Under the pieces are notes generated by a model that searched no databases, was not told the DNA's origin, and worked only from the letters and a program-made list of their open reading frames with translations. Below are positions 20,740 through 31,479 of a DNA stretch of 64,000 nt, one piece after another. The DNA comes from Bathymodiolus brooksi. Taxonomy: Eukaryota > Mollusca > Bivalvia > Mytilida > Modiolidae. The DNA lies in the NCBI GenBank assembly GCA_963680875.1, contig OY804578.1, positions 97,369,689 to 97,433,688 on the forward strand. The letters are read 5' to 3'. How positions within the stretch are numbered: position 1 is the stretch's first letter; every line of letters begins with the position of its first letter. The translations under genes were made by a program, and so were the position numbers.

Positions 20740-21606
20740 GTCGAGTATATTTCCACATTTGTCTTTACATTTTCGACTAGTGAATTTGAAATGTAATGAG
20801 GACTAGATTGCCATTTAAAGTGTAGTCTTGTTTTTTACATTCCCAATGTTTAGCTTATCGTCAATCATATGTATGCCTGAATTGGTTGATTCATGTTCAT
20901 GTGCAATTTCTATGTTTCAAACGAGTATAGATTTCTTCACTTAACTGGTTGGGAATTAAGACTTAACGATGAATACCACCGCCGCTAGAAATTAGATATT
21001 TGTTTGTTAAATAATCATGTGTAAAGAAAAAAAATTAGTGAGAAGGGATAATCTACATAAATAAATATTAGGGTCAAAAAGAAAAACAAGCGAGTAAAGG
21101 TGTTTGTGGACAAAAAAAAACGGATGTTTGTGTAACATATCCATTCTTGATTCTTAGACAATAATTGATTTTTCTTCTTCTTCCGATTACAATCTTTATC
21201 TAGGGACCACAAGAGCCCCGCGTCAATAAACAATAGCTCTAAATATATGCAAATTTGGATGTACATATCACAAATTTACAAATTATGCATTTATATTACT
21301 GGTCAAGATAAATCATTTTTTAAAAGATTTTCATTGTAGTTTCTCTTAATCATTGAACTTCATATACCCTAGGTCTTTATTGGTCTAAGCTTGAATCTGC
21401 ATATCACAATGCTGGTTCGTACCATTTCCAATCTGGTTCTTACGAAAAAAATGTTTTAATATTTTCCCCAATTGCAACCAAATGTTAGTTCCTAAATTAT
21501 GTAATAAATATTGGTTACTGTAACGCAGAGTGTTACAAATGTCCCCCAAACGAACAATACAAGTACTAGTGGTATGAATGAAGAATAGTGTGAGAACATA
21601 GCAAGA

Positions 21607-22690
21607 AATAATTAGAGCCCAGTTTTTGACTATCATGTCTATAGTATGGCTTCTTTGTTATGTTACCCTACAATGTGCTACAATAAACTAGCATTTTGAA
21701 ATTTCCAAGCCTCAAAACCATTTATTCACATGCCATACAACATTTCTATTAAGTTTCATCCAATTCTGAATTTCTAAGCCTCAAAATTATGTGTACACAT
21801 GTCAGACAAAATTTCTGGAAAGTTTCATCCAATTCCGAGTACTTTAAATTTTTCGTGTTTTTTGTGGTTTCCATGGGAACGCTGGCCATTTTGAAAATTC
21901 CGAAAGTAGTCTGCACATCTACTCATAGTGCTTAACATTCCTGTGAAGTTTGGATATCAATTCGCAACATCATAATCTACTTGGAAACCAAATTTCGCCC
22001 AAATCAGAGGATTTTTGTATTTTGGCGGTCATTCTGGATTCAAAATGGCCGCCATAGCAAACCGAAATGATCACAATAGGGTGCAGCATGTCTTACTCCC
22101 TGTAAATATCCATTTCCATTGAAATCTTTTCATTTTTGAATTTTTAATGATTTTTTTAATTTTAATATTGGTGGCCATTTTGAAAATTTTAAAAACAAAG
22201 AGCACAACTTTGAGTGATGATCTATTCTTGTGTCAAGTTTCAAAAGGATCCGCTGTTTGGAGTGAATTTAACATTTGTTGCACCTTGGTTGCCATGGCAA
22301 CGGCCGCCATTTTGAATTTTTTCAACCTACGGTGGATATTCCTACAAAGTTTCATGAAGTTTGATGAAAGGAATCCAAAAAAAATTTAAATCCCCCCTTT
22401 TTTGTTTCCATGGCAACTGTGGCAGAGCTTGTCCAACCGATTCAGATTTTTTTTTGGCTTATCTCGTTCCACTAGATGTGGATGTTGTTCCTATCAAGTT
22501 TCATCAATTTCTGTTTGGCGAGTAACCTGTTATGATCATTTGTGTTTTTTTCATTTTTTAAACATTTTGGTCGTTTCCATGGCAACGGCAGCCATTTTGA
22601 AACAAATCAACCCTGAAGGGCATAACTTCACATGGCATATGATATTCCTGCAAGGTTTCATAAAGTTTGATCAAGGCATCTCCGAGAAAT
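21607..22690. other. Spacer between duplication copies: old NGGCCGCCATTTT repeat
   Basis: Contains several spaced words CCATGGCAACGGCCGCCATT / GCCATTTTGAAATTTT, the same family as 3890-4310. 21607-21840 holds nothing recognised. No exon is supported, although an EGF or TM exon of gene A would be expected about here. Confidence 0.5.
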
Positions 22691-22693
22691 GTG

Positions 22694-22856
<163 letters not shown>

Positions 22857-22864
22857 ATAATAAT

Positions 22865-23335
22865 AACTAGAATTGCCATTGCAAAGCAATAGCGGACGTC
22901 ACCCCTCCCCATTATTTTGGTACCTCGATTTCCATGGTAACGCCATTTTGAATTTTATCAACACGCCAAAAGCTTTCACACACTACGGTGAATATTCCTA
23001 CGATGTTTGATGAAGTTTGAGGAAAGAAATAAAAAAATTAAAATTCCCCCTTTTTATTTCCATGGCAACTGCGGCAAAGTTTGCCCTGCCGATTCCGATT
23101 TTTTTGGCTTATCTCGTTCCACTAAATGTGGATGTGACAGGAAACATTACTGCAAAACTTTGTGAAGTTTGGAGTGAATTTAACATGTTTGCACCTTGGT
23201 TACCATGGCAATAGCCGCCATTTTGAATTTTTACAACCCCTCCACCCAAAAGCTGCCACACACTACGGTGGATATTCCTACAAAGTTTCATGAAGTTTGA
23301 TGAAAGGAATCCCCCAAAAAAATCGCTTGTGGGAC
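22865..23335. repeat. Second block of the NGGCCGCCATTTT repeat
   Basis: Words ATTTCCATGGTAACGCCATT, CTATGGTGGATATTCC-like and GTTTGATGAAGG repeat those of 22250-22690, so the two blocks are tandem, diverged copies on either side of the GAAA run. Confidence 0.6.
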
Positions 23336-23345
23336 ATAATTATCA

Positions 23346-23504
23346 AAACTAAGGTTATCCTTCCTCAGGCACAAGTGACCTTGGCTATCCTGTTTAGGCC
23401 ATTTGGCGATGTTATTGCTCCTAAAGATTTATTTGGCTTTCAAATATTTTGGCTTTGATCGTACCTGGTGAGTATTCCAGAGACGAGTCATGCGCACTAT
23501 ATTT
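23346..23504 (+). repeat. Hammerhead-like repeat, interrupted
   Basis: Family member whose core reads CTGGTGA (23464-23470) and GAGAC. It is split at CTATATTT by the 937-bp element that follows; its 3' end resumes at 24442-24475. Confidence 0.55.
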
Positions 23505-24441
23505 CCTTACAAGTTGTTTCGGCCTTATGGCAGATTCGGCCGTAGTTGATTCGGCCTTAGTTGATGCGGCCTTACGCAAATCCGGCCTTATATAAAATTG
23601 ATGTTCCGGCCTTATCATATATTTATGCGGCCTACGGTAAATCCAGCCTTATATCAAATGGAAAAGAATAATTAAAAAATAAAAGTTCTATTTAAATTTA
23701 AAATATTATTTAAATATACATGGATATGATGAATAAAATATTGGAACTTGTAGTGTTTTCACAAGATTTACTCGTAACTCAATATGAAAAGCCATAATAA
23801 ATCGTTATTATTTTAACAATTTTTTGAATAGTAATTTTTGGTAATAATGACGGAAATCATTTCCATTGAAGTTGATGATTAGAAAAACAATTCAGGTTGA
23901 TATACCAAGCTGTCAACAAGCGAAATTCCTTAGATGTTCTCTTGCAATTAATTATCATTTGTTTAATAGTCGTATAATTGCACTGGCAGTATGATTATAA
24001 GGGCTACCAAAAAGTAAAAGGAAGCCATACTATAAATTACTCAAAAATTACTCCAATTCTTTTGATGAAACCGCACTAATATATGCATATTTTGGTGATG
24101 GTCCTACTATTTTCAAAACTATCAACTATGTCGTTTCCTTGTATTGTGTGTGAGCAGAACGTCCGTCCAAAGCAGCATGCTTTAGAGTGTGACAGTTGTT
24201 TCCAGTGGCAACACAGACTATGTAATAGTAGGACCATCACTTAATTATTTACTCAAATCATCACAATGTGTCGTTTTATTGTATGTATCATATATATCCA
24301 TAAATACACATCATTCTTAACTGAGGCCGCATTAATTAACCAAGGCCGTATCAACTAAGGCCGAATCAACTAAGGCCGCATTTGTTTAAGGCCGGATTTG
24401 CATAAGGCCGAATAGTTTTCAGGCCGGATCAATTCGAAAGC
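23505..24441. mobile_element. 937-bp inverted-repeat element with 8-bp target duplication
   Basis: Flanked by CTATATTT on both sides (23497-23504, 24442-24449). Both ends are made of variable-spaced copies of TTCGGCCTTA / TAAGGCCGAA (left 23518-23645, right 24318-24430), giving long, imperfect terminal inverted repeats. The interior is AT-rich except for a zinc-finger fragment at 24128. The 8-bp duplication and the PHD-type fragment fit a MULE-like non-autonomous element; the superfamily is inferred. Confidence 0.75.
24128..24244 (+). pseudogene. PHD-type zinc-finger fragment of a transposase gene
   Basis: 38 codons starting MSFPCIVCEQNVRPKQHALE, then CDSCFQWQHRLCN: CxxC...CxxCxxWxHxxC, the N-terminal zinc finger seen in FLYWCH/MULE-type transposase proteins. 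It ends where a 17-bp inverted repeat begins (GTGATGGTCCTACTATT at ~24093, complement at ~24224-24240). The rest of the protein is missing. Confidence 0.5.
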
Positions 24442-24449
24442 CTATATTT

Positions 24450-24775
24450 GATATCTAAGTTTTTATTTAAACGCTGGACCTATATATATTAAACTATTCG
24501 TTTGTTCATTTGGATTGTTCATATCAAATACAATTTTATTTCAATTACTGGTTCCTGATATTATTATTTTATTAATATTTTCCATTGCACCCTCAGTAAA
24601 CATTGTGAACCCCAAGGTTCATACTCCATACGCCATGGAACCTCTATTTGGAAAAGCTTTAATCTTCACATATATTTCCATTTCCAGAAATGGTTCTCAA
24701 GATTATAATTTTTTTTATTCGCCGCCTATGGTAAATCTCCCCCAACTACAATATGATCACGACCACGACGGCCTG
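24450..24775. other. Spacer end, nothing recognised
   Basis: AT-rich, up to the left edge of copy B. A plus-strand frame at 24515-24787 has no coding features I can support; its end overlaps the words CACGACCACGACGGCC, reminiscent of a SINE head. Confidence 0.35.
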
Positions 24776-24799
24776 CATAATACATGAGTAAGATATGAA

Positions 24800-24950
24800 A
24801 AGAAAGGTGACCGTAGACAATTTTGGCTATCATGTTTAGTCCATTTGGTTTTCTCCTCTCAGACTTTTAATCATTTGGCTTTGAGAGTACGTGATGAAGG
24901 TTATTCCAGAAACGCGTCGTGATATATACGTTTTTATTCAAATAGTGATG
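24800..24950 (+). repeat. Hammerhead-like repeat, sister of 31-170
   Basis: As 31-170 but with GTGATGA at 24891 in place of CTGATGA. Confidence 0.5.
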
Positions 24951-25186
24951 GTCAACAATTTCACCAAAAGAACAATAACCTCTCACTCATTGAACATAAT
25001 AAAAATACCATGATATGACATGACGTTGCAAACCCAAGTCCTGGCTTGGGACATGCACAAATATGACTGCATAGACAGTCATATCTTCTGAAGTCAATTA
25101 AATACTATAGCACGAGTACGAGTTGATCTTCACTGGTTTTCTTTAATTTAAGGATAGGTGGTTGTTCCATGTAATTCTATTGAACA

Positions 25187-25777
25187 TTGCTGGCAATATT
25201 TCTAACACTATCCAAAGAAACATGTCTGTTTTGTCTGTTCTTCTGCCTTCATCGTCAATGCCAAAAAGAAAGTGGTCCGATTCTGAAAGAGAGTCTGACA
25301 AGCCTATTACAAATATTGGAAGAAAACATTCCAAATGGCAATCAAAGAATATCATTAGTAGAAATGGATGTAACATCTTTGTATGAATCAATTAATGAAA
25401 ATCAAGTGCTTTCTGATTTGTCTCTTGCTGTGCAATCCAATGGGAAAACTGTATCTTGTCAGTTGAAACGATCGCAGTCGACTAGTTCCGAAATTGCAGA
25501 CGACATTCTAGTGAATGCTTACCATAATCCATATCAGCCAATGAAATCTGACAGGGAATCAAGCAATTTGGATAAATATTCCACATCTAATGTAGACAAA
25601 TCTTTACAAAAACCACAGTGTGATGATGTGGATGAAGTTACCACAGCAAATCAAAAAAGAAATGATCTTGTAGACGTTCAAAATACATCATCAACACTTC
25701 TGGAAGCAGATGTTGTGAATTTATCGGATCATGAAAGGTCATCAGATGACGACACCGATAGAATAATTGGAAAATGA
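25187..25777 (+). pseudogene. Damaged terminal exon (receptor tail without TM)
   Basis: Sister of 465-1108. Bases corresponding to ~456-525 of A, which include the acceptor tract, the TM helix start and most of the helix, are missing; the join reads ACATGTC|TGTTTTG. The tail frame itself is intact to the same TGA, with NAYHNPYQPM unchanged and only a few substitutions. By position this should be the last exon of gene A. Without the acceptor it cannot be spliced in the usual way, and the product would have no membrane anchor. The 196-residue frame beginning at an upstream ATG is an accident of the deletion. Confidence 0.6.
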
Positions 25778-25971
25778 TGAGGATTATACAGATGGTTTGA
25801 GTCCGAACGCAATATCCAGTTAACTTGCGCAATCGTCGGAACATTTAGTCAAACTCATTGAACTTGTATTATAAGATCAGTACTTAAATTATAATATTCC
25901 AAACTCTAATCTGGATTAAAAAAATGTATATATATATGTATAGGCTTCTTGCAGAAAACTACTATTGATGG

Positions 25972-26217
25972 TTGGCCTATGGTGCTTAATGCCACTTTCA
26001 ACAATATTTCAGTTATATCGTTTCGGTCAGTTTTATTGGTTGAGGAAACCAGAGTACCCGGAGAAAACCACCGACCTGTTGCAAGTCACTGACAAACTTT
26101 ATCACATAATGTTGCATCGAGTACACTTCGCCATGAACGGGGTTCGAACTCACAACTTTAGTGGTGATAGGCACTGATTCCACAAGTAGTTGAAAATTAC
26201 CATACGATCACGACGCC
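25972..26217 (-). repeat. tRNA-related SINE, family 1
   Basis: Sister of 1302-1551. Confidence 0.75.
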
Positions 26218-26395
26218 CCGCAATACTATTGATCTAACGTTTACATTTCTGTTTAATGAAACAAAGTTCAAATAGTTCTTATAATCTATCTTTTAGTTTC
26301 GAGAAGGGAATAGTTGGGCAAAGGGGAGAGAAAAATCTATTGTTTTAATGCTATTGCATGAGGAAATGGATTTTGATTCTTTGTACTCTAATAGA

Positions 26396-26511
26396 TCTTA
26401 AGAACCTAATTCCTTTATCAAGCAGTCTATGTAATGTGATTTACACACAAAATGATAGTGTTAGGGGCTTTGTCTGCAGTAACAACAACATACAAATGTA
26501 CTTGTCATGGA
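26396..26511 (-). pseudogene. Old Penelope-like RT fragment
   Basis: Sister of 1737-1850; same TADKAPNN-type sequence on the minus strand. Confidence 0.5.
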
Positions 26512-26979
26512 GGTAAGACAGGTGTTTAGCAACATTTGGGTTTTTGCTCTATGATGGTGGCCATATTTGGAATTTCGATCCATATCAACAAGATCAAAAA
26601 AGTAGATTGTGCAAGGTATCATTCATGTACAATTCGAATTAGAAAAAAATCTGAAAGCTAACAACAACAAAAATGGATCTAAAGTGATGACAATATCTCA
26701 CATGGTTCTTGGCAAAGTAATCTAAAAATGAGTACTCTGGAATTATTTTCATTTCTCATTCTTTACTAACAATATAAAGTCATAATGATATAAGAGAATA
26801 AATATATATGCAATAAGTATAGTGAAAATGAATTTATGACACAAACTAATGAAACATGCATGATAGCTGACCAGATTCTCACTCTAAAAGCTGGCACATG
26901 TATTACTAGCATCAAAATAATTTAAAATATATGTATATCCTCTAAACTCTGAAGAAGTGTTAAATTCATAAATAGTTGA

Positions 26980-27645
26980 CAAATTGTTCTCATTGTTTTT
27001 TTATTTTACAAAGTGTTATCATTGGGGGTTTTTTTTTACAAAGTTTTCTCATTGTTGTTTTTTTTAACAAAGGTTCTCATTGTTGTTTTTTTACAAAGTG
27101 TTCTCATTGTTTGTTTTTTTACAAAGTGTTCTCATTGTCGCTTTTTTTTACAAAGTGTTCTCATTAGGTTTTTTTACAAAGTGTTCTCATTGGTTTTTTT
27201 TAACAGTCTTCTCATTTTATTTTTTTTTAATACAAAGTGTTCTCATTGTTTTGGTTTTTTCAATGTTCTCATTGTTTTGTTTTCTTTACAGTGTTCTCAT
27301 TGTTGTTTTTTTTTACAAAGCGTTCTCATTGTTGGTTTTTTTAACAAAGTGTTCTCATTGTTGTTTTTTGTACAAAGGTTCTCATTGTTTGTTTTCTTAG
27401 TGTTATCATTGTGGTTTTTTTTACAAAGAGTTCTCATTGTTGTTTTTTTAATAAAGTGTTCTCATTGGGTTTTTTTTACAAAGTGTTCTCATTGTTTTTT
27501 CATAGTGTTCTCATTGAGGCTTTTTTACAAAGTGTTCTCATTGGTTTTTTTTTTACAAAGTGTTCTCATCGGTTTTATTTTAACAAAGTGTTTTCATTGT
27601 TTTTTTTTCTTTGTTTTTTTTAACAAGGTTTTTTGTTTCTTTGTA
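26980..27645. repeat. 28-bp minisatellite (long allele)
   Basis: More than twenty ACAAAGTGTTCTCATTG units separated by T-runs; sister of 2960-3205. The apparent F/S/L-rich proteins across it are readings of the repeat. Confidence 0.9.
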
Positions 27646-27839
27646 TGATTTAAAAAACAACTATACTAGAAAGTGTTGTGCCAGAAACAGTTGATTCTTC
27701 TCTACAATTTTACATTTTTATCACATGAGACCATCCACCAATTTTTTGTTGTTTGTTTGTTGTAACCCGGCCGACCAAAACGAAACTACCTAAAAGGTTT
27801 TATCAATTAAATGAAAACAAAAAATACCAGACTGCTGGC

Positions 27840-28020
27840 GGAACAGTTCCAAAATCTAATCAAAAACTGTAAAAACAGATACAAAGTCAAAACCCTAACA
27901 CACATATATATGACATCTCACTTTCCTGGTTTGGTACAGGCACTCCAATAAAAGGTGTTGGGGTTAACTAGTTTCTTGAGCCCACACACCCCCTCTTAGC
28001 GAAAAAATGCAATCAAGTAA
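27840..28020 (-). repeat. Diverged Penelope-like 3' UTR
   Basis: Same order of words as the 3' UTR of the 7879 element (AAAGTCAAAAC, TTTGGTACAGGCA, GGTGTTGGGGTTAACT, CACACCCCC) at perhaps 65 per cent similarity. An older, related element. The rest of 27646-28515 shows nothing I recognise and is absent from copy A. Confidence 0.5.
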
Positions 28021-28519
28021 AGTGTTTTCCATGTGTGAGTAAAATGGTAGCCCTCACATATAACTGAGTGAGAAGTATCCTCGTCTGACAATAAGTCGGT
28101 CAGTCATTGGATATTGTTTGATTATTTTGTTCATGTTTGAAAAGTAAACATTTTTTTCTTTTTAATTATGTTCCTCATCTGTAGCTTCTGAGAAAAATAT
28201 AATTCAACATTTTCCTGCAGTGGTGACCATCTTAAATTTCTTCTCCACACAAAATATAAGAGTTCGTAGAGGACTAGGACTAGGAATATTCAAGCCAAGA
28301 TTGCATTAAAATATTTCAGTGGTTTCAGAGTGAAATACAATGTAAATCTAAATCATAAGGATATATGAAAAATCTTGTCCTTCTATGGCAGCCATATTGG
28401 ATTGTACGATCCATATGAAAAACGTAAACTTTGTACAGGACTGTACAAGGAACAATCCACTCACATTTGCTTTCATATTGTACATACATGTATATGTTAC
28501 ATATGAGATCTCCAATATG

Positions 28520-28765
28520 AAAAGGGGCCGTCGTGGTCGTGATCGTATGGTAGTTGGATTTACAACTACCTTTATGCAATCGGTGCCTATCACCACTAAA
28601 GTTGTGAGTTCGAACCCCTTTCATGGCGAGATATACTCGATACAACATTATGTGATAAAGCTTATCAGCGACTTGTGACAGGTCGTTGGTTTTCTCCGCT
28701 TTCCTCCACCAATAAAACTGACCTCCACAATATAACTGAAATATTGTTGAAAGTGGCATTATAAA
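28520..28765 (+). repeat. tRNA-related SINE, family 1
   Basis: Sister of 3208-3450, same head, B-box-like and core words. Confidence 0.8.
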
Positions 28766-29199
28766 CCATACAAGATTGCTATGCCATAGCCAATGTCCCC
28801 CGCCTATTTACATAGATCTGTGTATAAATTACTTTCATTAGTTCCTATGACTGAAATGGACTAATCTTTAAAGAAGCTCTGTCATCAATAATCAGTCAAG
28901 AATTTTGTTTGTGTTCTAGCAAGCCTTTAAATGGGTTCTATATTAGAAATCATTTGTTATTTTAATTGTACTAACTGTTGTATATAAATATTTTGATTGG
29001 CAGATTGACAATCAAACAGGAAAGACAAATACCCTGTATTGATGAGGGGATTTCAAGGAATTGCAGATTAACAAATTTCAATAGCAAACAAAATAATGAA
29101 AAAGTTCCACGTTTTTGTAGCAATCATTCAAACTATTTAAAACAGCAGGTTTTTTGTATGCCCTTACAATTTAATTGGATTCTACCAAATTAAACGTAA

Positions 29200-29840
29200 A
29201 TAATTCGCCATTTCCAAATCGCCTTTGTCAATATCACATTCCTCATGTGGGAAAAACCCTACATATCAATTTTCGTTGAAATTGGAGCACTTCGAAATTT
29301 TATGCATTTTGGCGGCCATCTTAAAAATGGCTGCCAAAATGACCACCATTTTGAAATTGATTGGTCACGATCACATTCCTCTAAAAACTCATAAATATCA
29401 ATTTTCTATGTAATTGGAGCATTGGAGCACTTCGAAATTGTTTATGTGTTTTGGCGACCATATTGAAAATAGCTGCCAAAATAGCCACCATAATGGCTGC
29501 AATGACCACCATTTTTAAATCGCATGTATCACTATCACATTCCTCAGGTAGAAATCTTCTAAATATCAATGTTCGTTGAAAATGTAGCACTTTGAAATTT
29601 TGATGTGTTTTGGCAGACATCTTTTGCCCATTTTTGAAAATAAGCTAGAGATTCCTAATATAATGTTTGTGTGTAAGATTGAAATCAATTGGTCAACAAA
29701 TAAAAATCTTAGAGTGCTTACAACATATCTCGGACGGTCGGACGGACGGACAGACTAACAGACGGACGTCCAGCATTTCCATATCCCCGCTCCGCTTTGC
29801 GGGGGCGGGGGACATAAACAACCAACCAACCAATATTAAT
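29200..29840. repeat. Dispersed repeat, sister of 3890-4540
   Basis: Same modules, GGAC run, GC hairpin and AACC tail. Confidence 0.6.
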
Positions 29841-30337
29841 AACAAATGTAAAATCAGCTACATCAACCATAAATATGTATGAGAAACTGAGATATTTGTA
29901 AAACATAATAAAGCATCTGAATAGATGTGAATGAAATACAAAGAGAGCGAATGAACATTACATCAAAACATAGAATAAGAGTAGTAATGAAGGCCGAAAC
30001 AGAAATTATCACCAGTATCACAGCGTCTCCAATAAAACAAGCTGTGATACTAGTGATAATGTATGTCAAGACATTCAAAACTGCCGTCATTGTTTTCATC
30101 GTTAGCATAATATGTTTGACATCACACTGACCGCTAATTTACGGTATCAGAGTCAGTCTGTTGATACTGGAAATCACACTGTGAGATAAAAGGGAAAATT
30201 TATAACTTATAGATAAATTGAAATGTAGAACAGCAATAAAACGCTATTCCTTTACTTTAATTTGTGTCTAGGTGTAGTGTTGGATGATCATGTATGTTCA
30301 TTTACATCCATATCCTTTTTTACTATCAGAATTATTT

Positions 30338-30491
30338 AAGGATTGATCGCAATTTGTGTTCGGTTCATGAAGAAATAACCTCAATCAGGTTGTACACACC
30401 GAATAACCCGCGTAGCAGTTTACGCAAGGGTGTGTACAACCTGATTGAGGTTATTTCGAATGAACCGAACAAATAATTTCGATCAATCCTT
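30338..30491. repeat. Hairpin, sister of 5025-5178
   Basis: Arms nearly identical; the B copy has one fewer mismatch between arms (GAGGTTATT versus GAAGTTATT). Confidence 0.75.
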
Positions 30492-31085
30492 ATAAATTAA
30501 TTCAAACTTTTTTTGCTAGGATATTGAAAAATATATTTATTTTTTCACAATAAGGCAAATAATCGGAAATAAATTTGAATAACCCCAAAGGTGCCTCATT
30601 TAAAGAAAATCACCTGATGACAACGGCACGCGACGCCTTGAGAACGACGTCTATTTTTAGATTTCATTGACAAATAACCTCAACTTTTTAAACCAATCAA
30701 AACACGTATAAAATGACATGTGACTCTAAAATTAATTTATATAGGTATATCCGAACCTGACACTCATTTAACATAAATTCTACAAGATGTACATGCATTG
30801 ATGCAGAAAGCATATAACTGGATGACATCTTCACCAAGGAATTTGTCAACTCTTAACATAAATTAAAAATCTAAATGAAAACTAGATGCTTACTTCAATT
30901 GTTAATCTCAATATGTCTTCATAGCGACCAACGCTGTCTATCACTGGGTCGATGCCTCTGCTGGTAGACTATTAGTTCCTGCGGGTCTCTGCCAAGTAGT
31001 CAGTACTTCAGCACTGACACGGTTTATCAGATATATTTATTACTGAAATTTACAGTTCCTAAATAATGTAATTATTAATAAAACT

Positions 31086-31265
31086 AAGGTTCTCCTTCCT
31101 CAGGCATAGGTGACTTTAGCCGATTTTGGCTATCCTATTTATATGTCCTTTGGTTTTATTGCTCCTAATTTGGCTTTCCAATCTTTCGATTTTGATCCTA
31201 CCTGATGAAGGTTATTCCAGAAACGTGTCGCGCACACTAAATTTGATATATGACGTTCATAAGCA
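31086..31265 (+). repeat. Hammerhead-like repeat with full core
   Basis: CTGATGA at 31202-31208, GAAA at 31220-31223, then CGTGTC and GCGCAC. The sister in copy A has CTGATAA. Helix I is weaker than in the family consensus because GT after GTC is lost. Confidence 0.5.
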
Positions 31266-31479
31266 AAATCTAGATAAGGATGGTGACATTACTGTTAACT
31301 ACATACCATATAGCTGGATAAATATTAGATATATCTTCTGATGTGATTTCTCCAAGGTCCATTCTGTGTATTGTACTTCTTATAAACTTATTGGCCAAGG
31401 CCTAGAAATATTGTACATAAATATCTTTTTTTTTAATTTAATTTCTGTAAACAAGGAATGGAAGCTAATATTGTATTTG

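Larger units (their letters stand above)
1..21606. repeat. Segmental duplication, copy A
   Basis: This stretch can be followed almost base by base in 24776-50317 (copy B), in the same order and orientation: receptor tail exon, SINEs, 40-bp minisatellite, zinc-finger relic, signal exon, Ig exon, stalk exons and the flank to 21606. The first base of the window already aligns with 24776, so the left end may lie outside. Compared with B it carries extra Penelope-like insertions (2140-2789, 7879-10012), a fold-back element (12040-12806), a MITE in a SINE (14620-14856) and a 3-kb intron block (17502-20586). It lacks the 35-bp minisatellite and the LINE cluster. Similarity in non-inserted parts looks well above 90 per cent by eye. 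Confidence 0.9.

Noticed and set aside
26976..27648. Frames up to 211 codons rich in F, S, L and V
   Set aside because: Fully explained by the T-rich 28-bp minisatellite; several frames are open at once and the sister array has other lengths.
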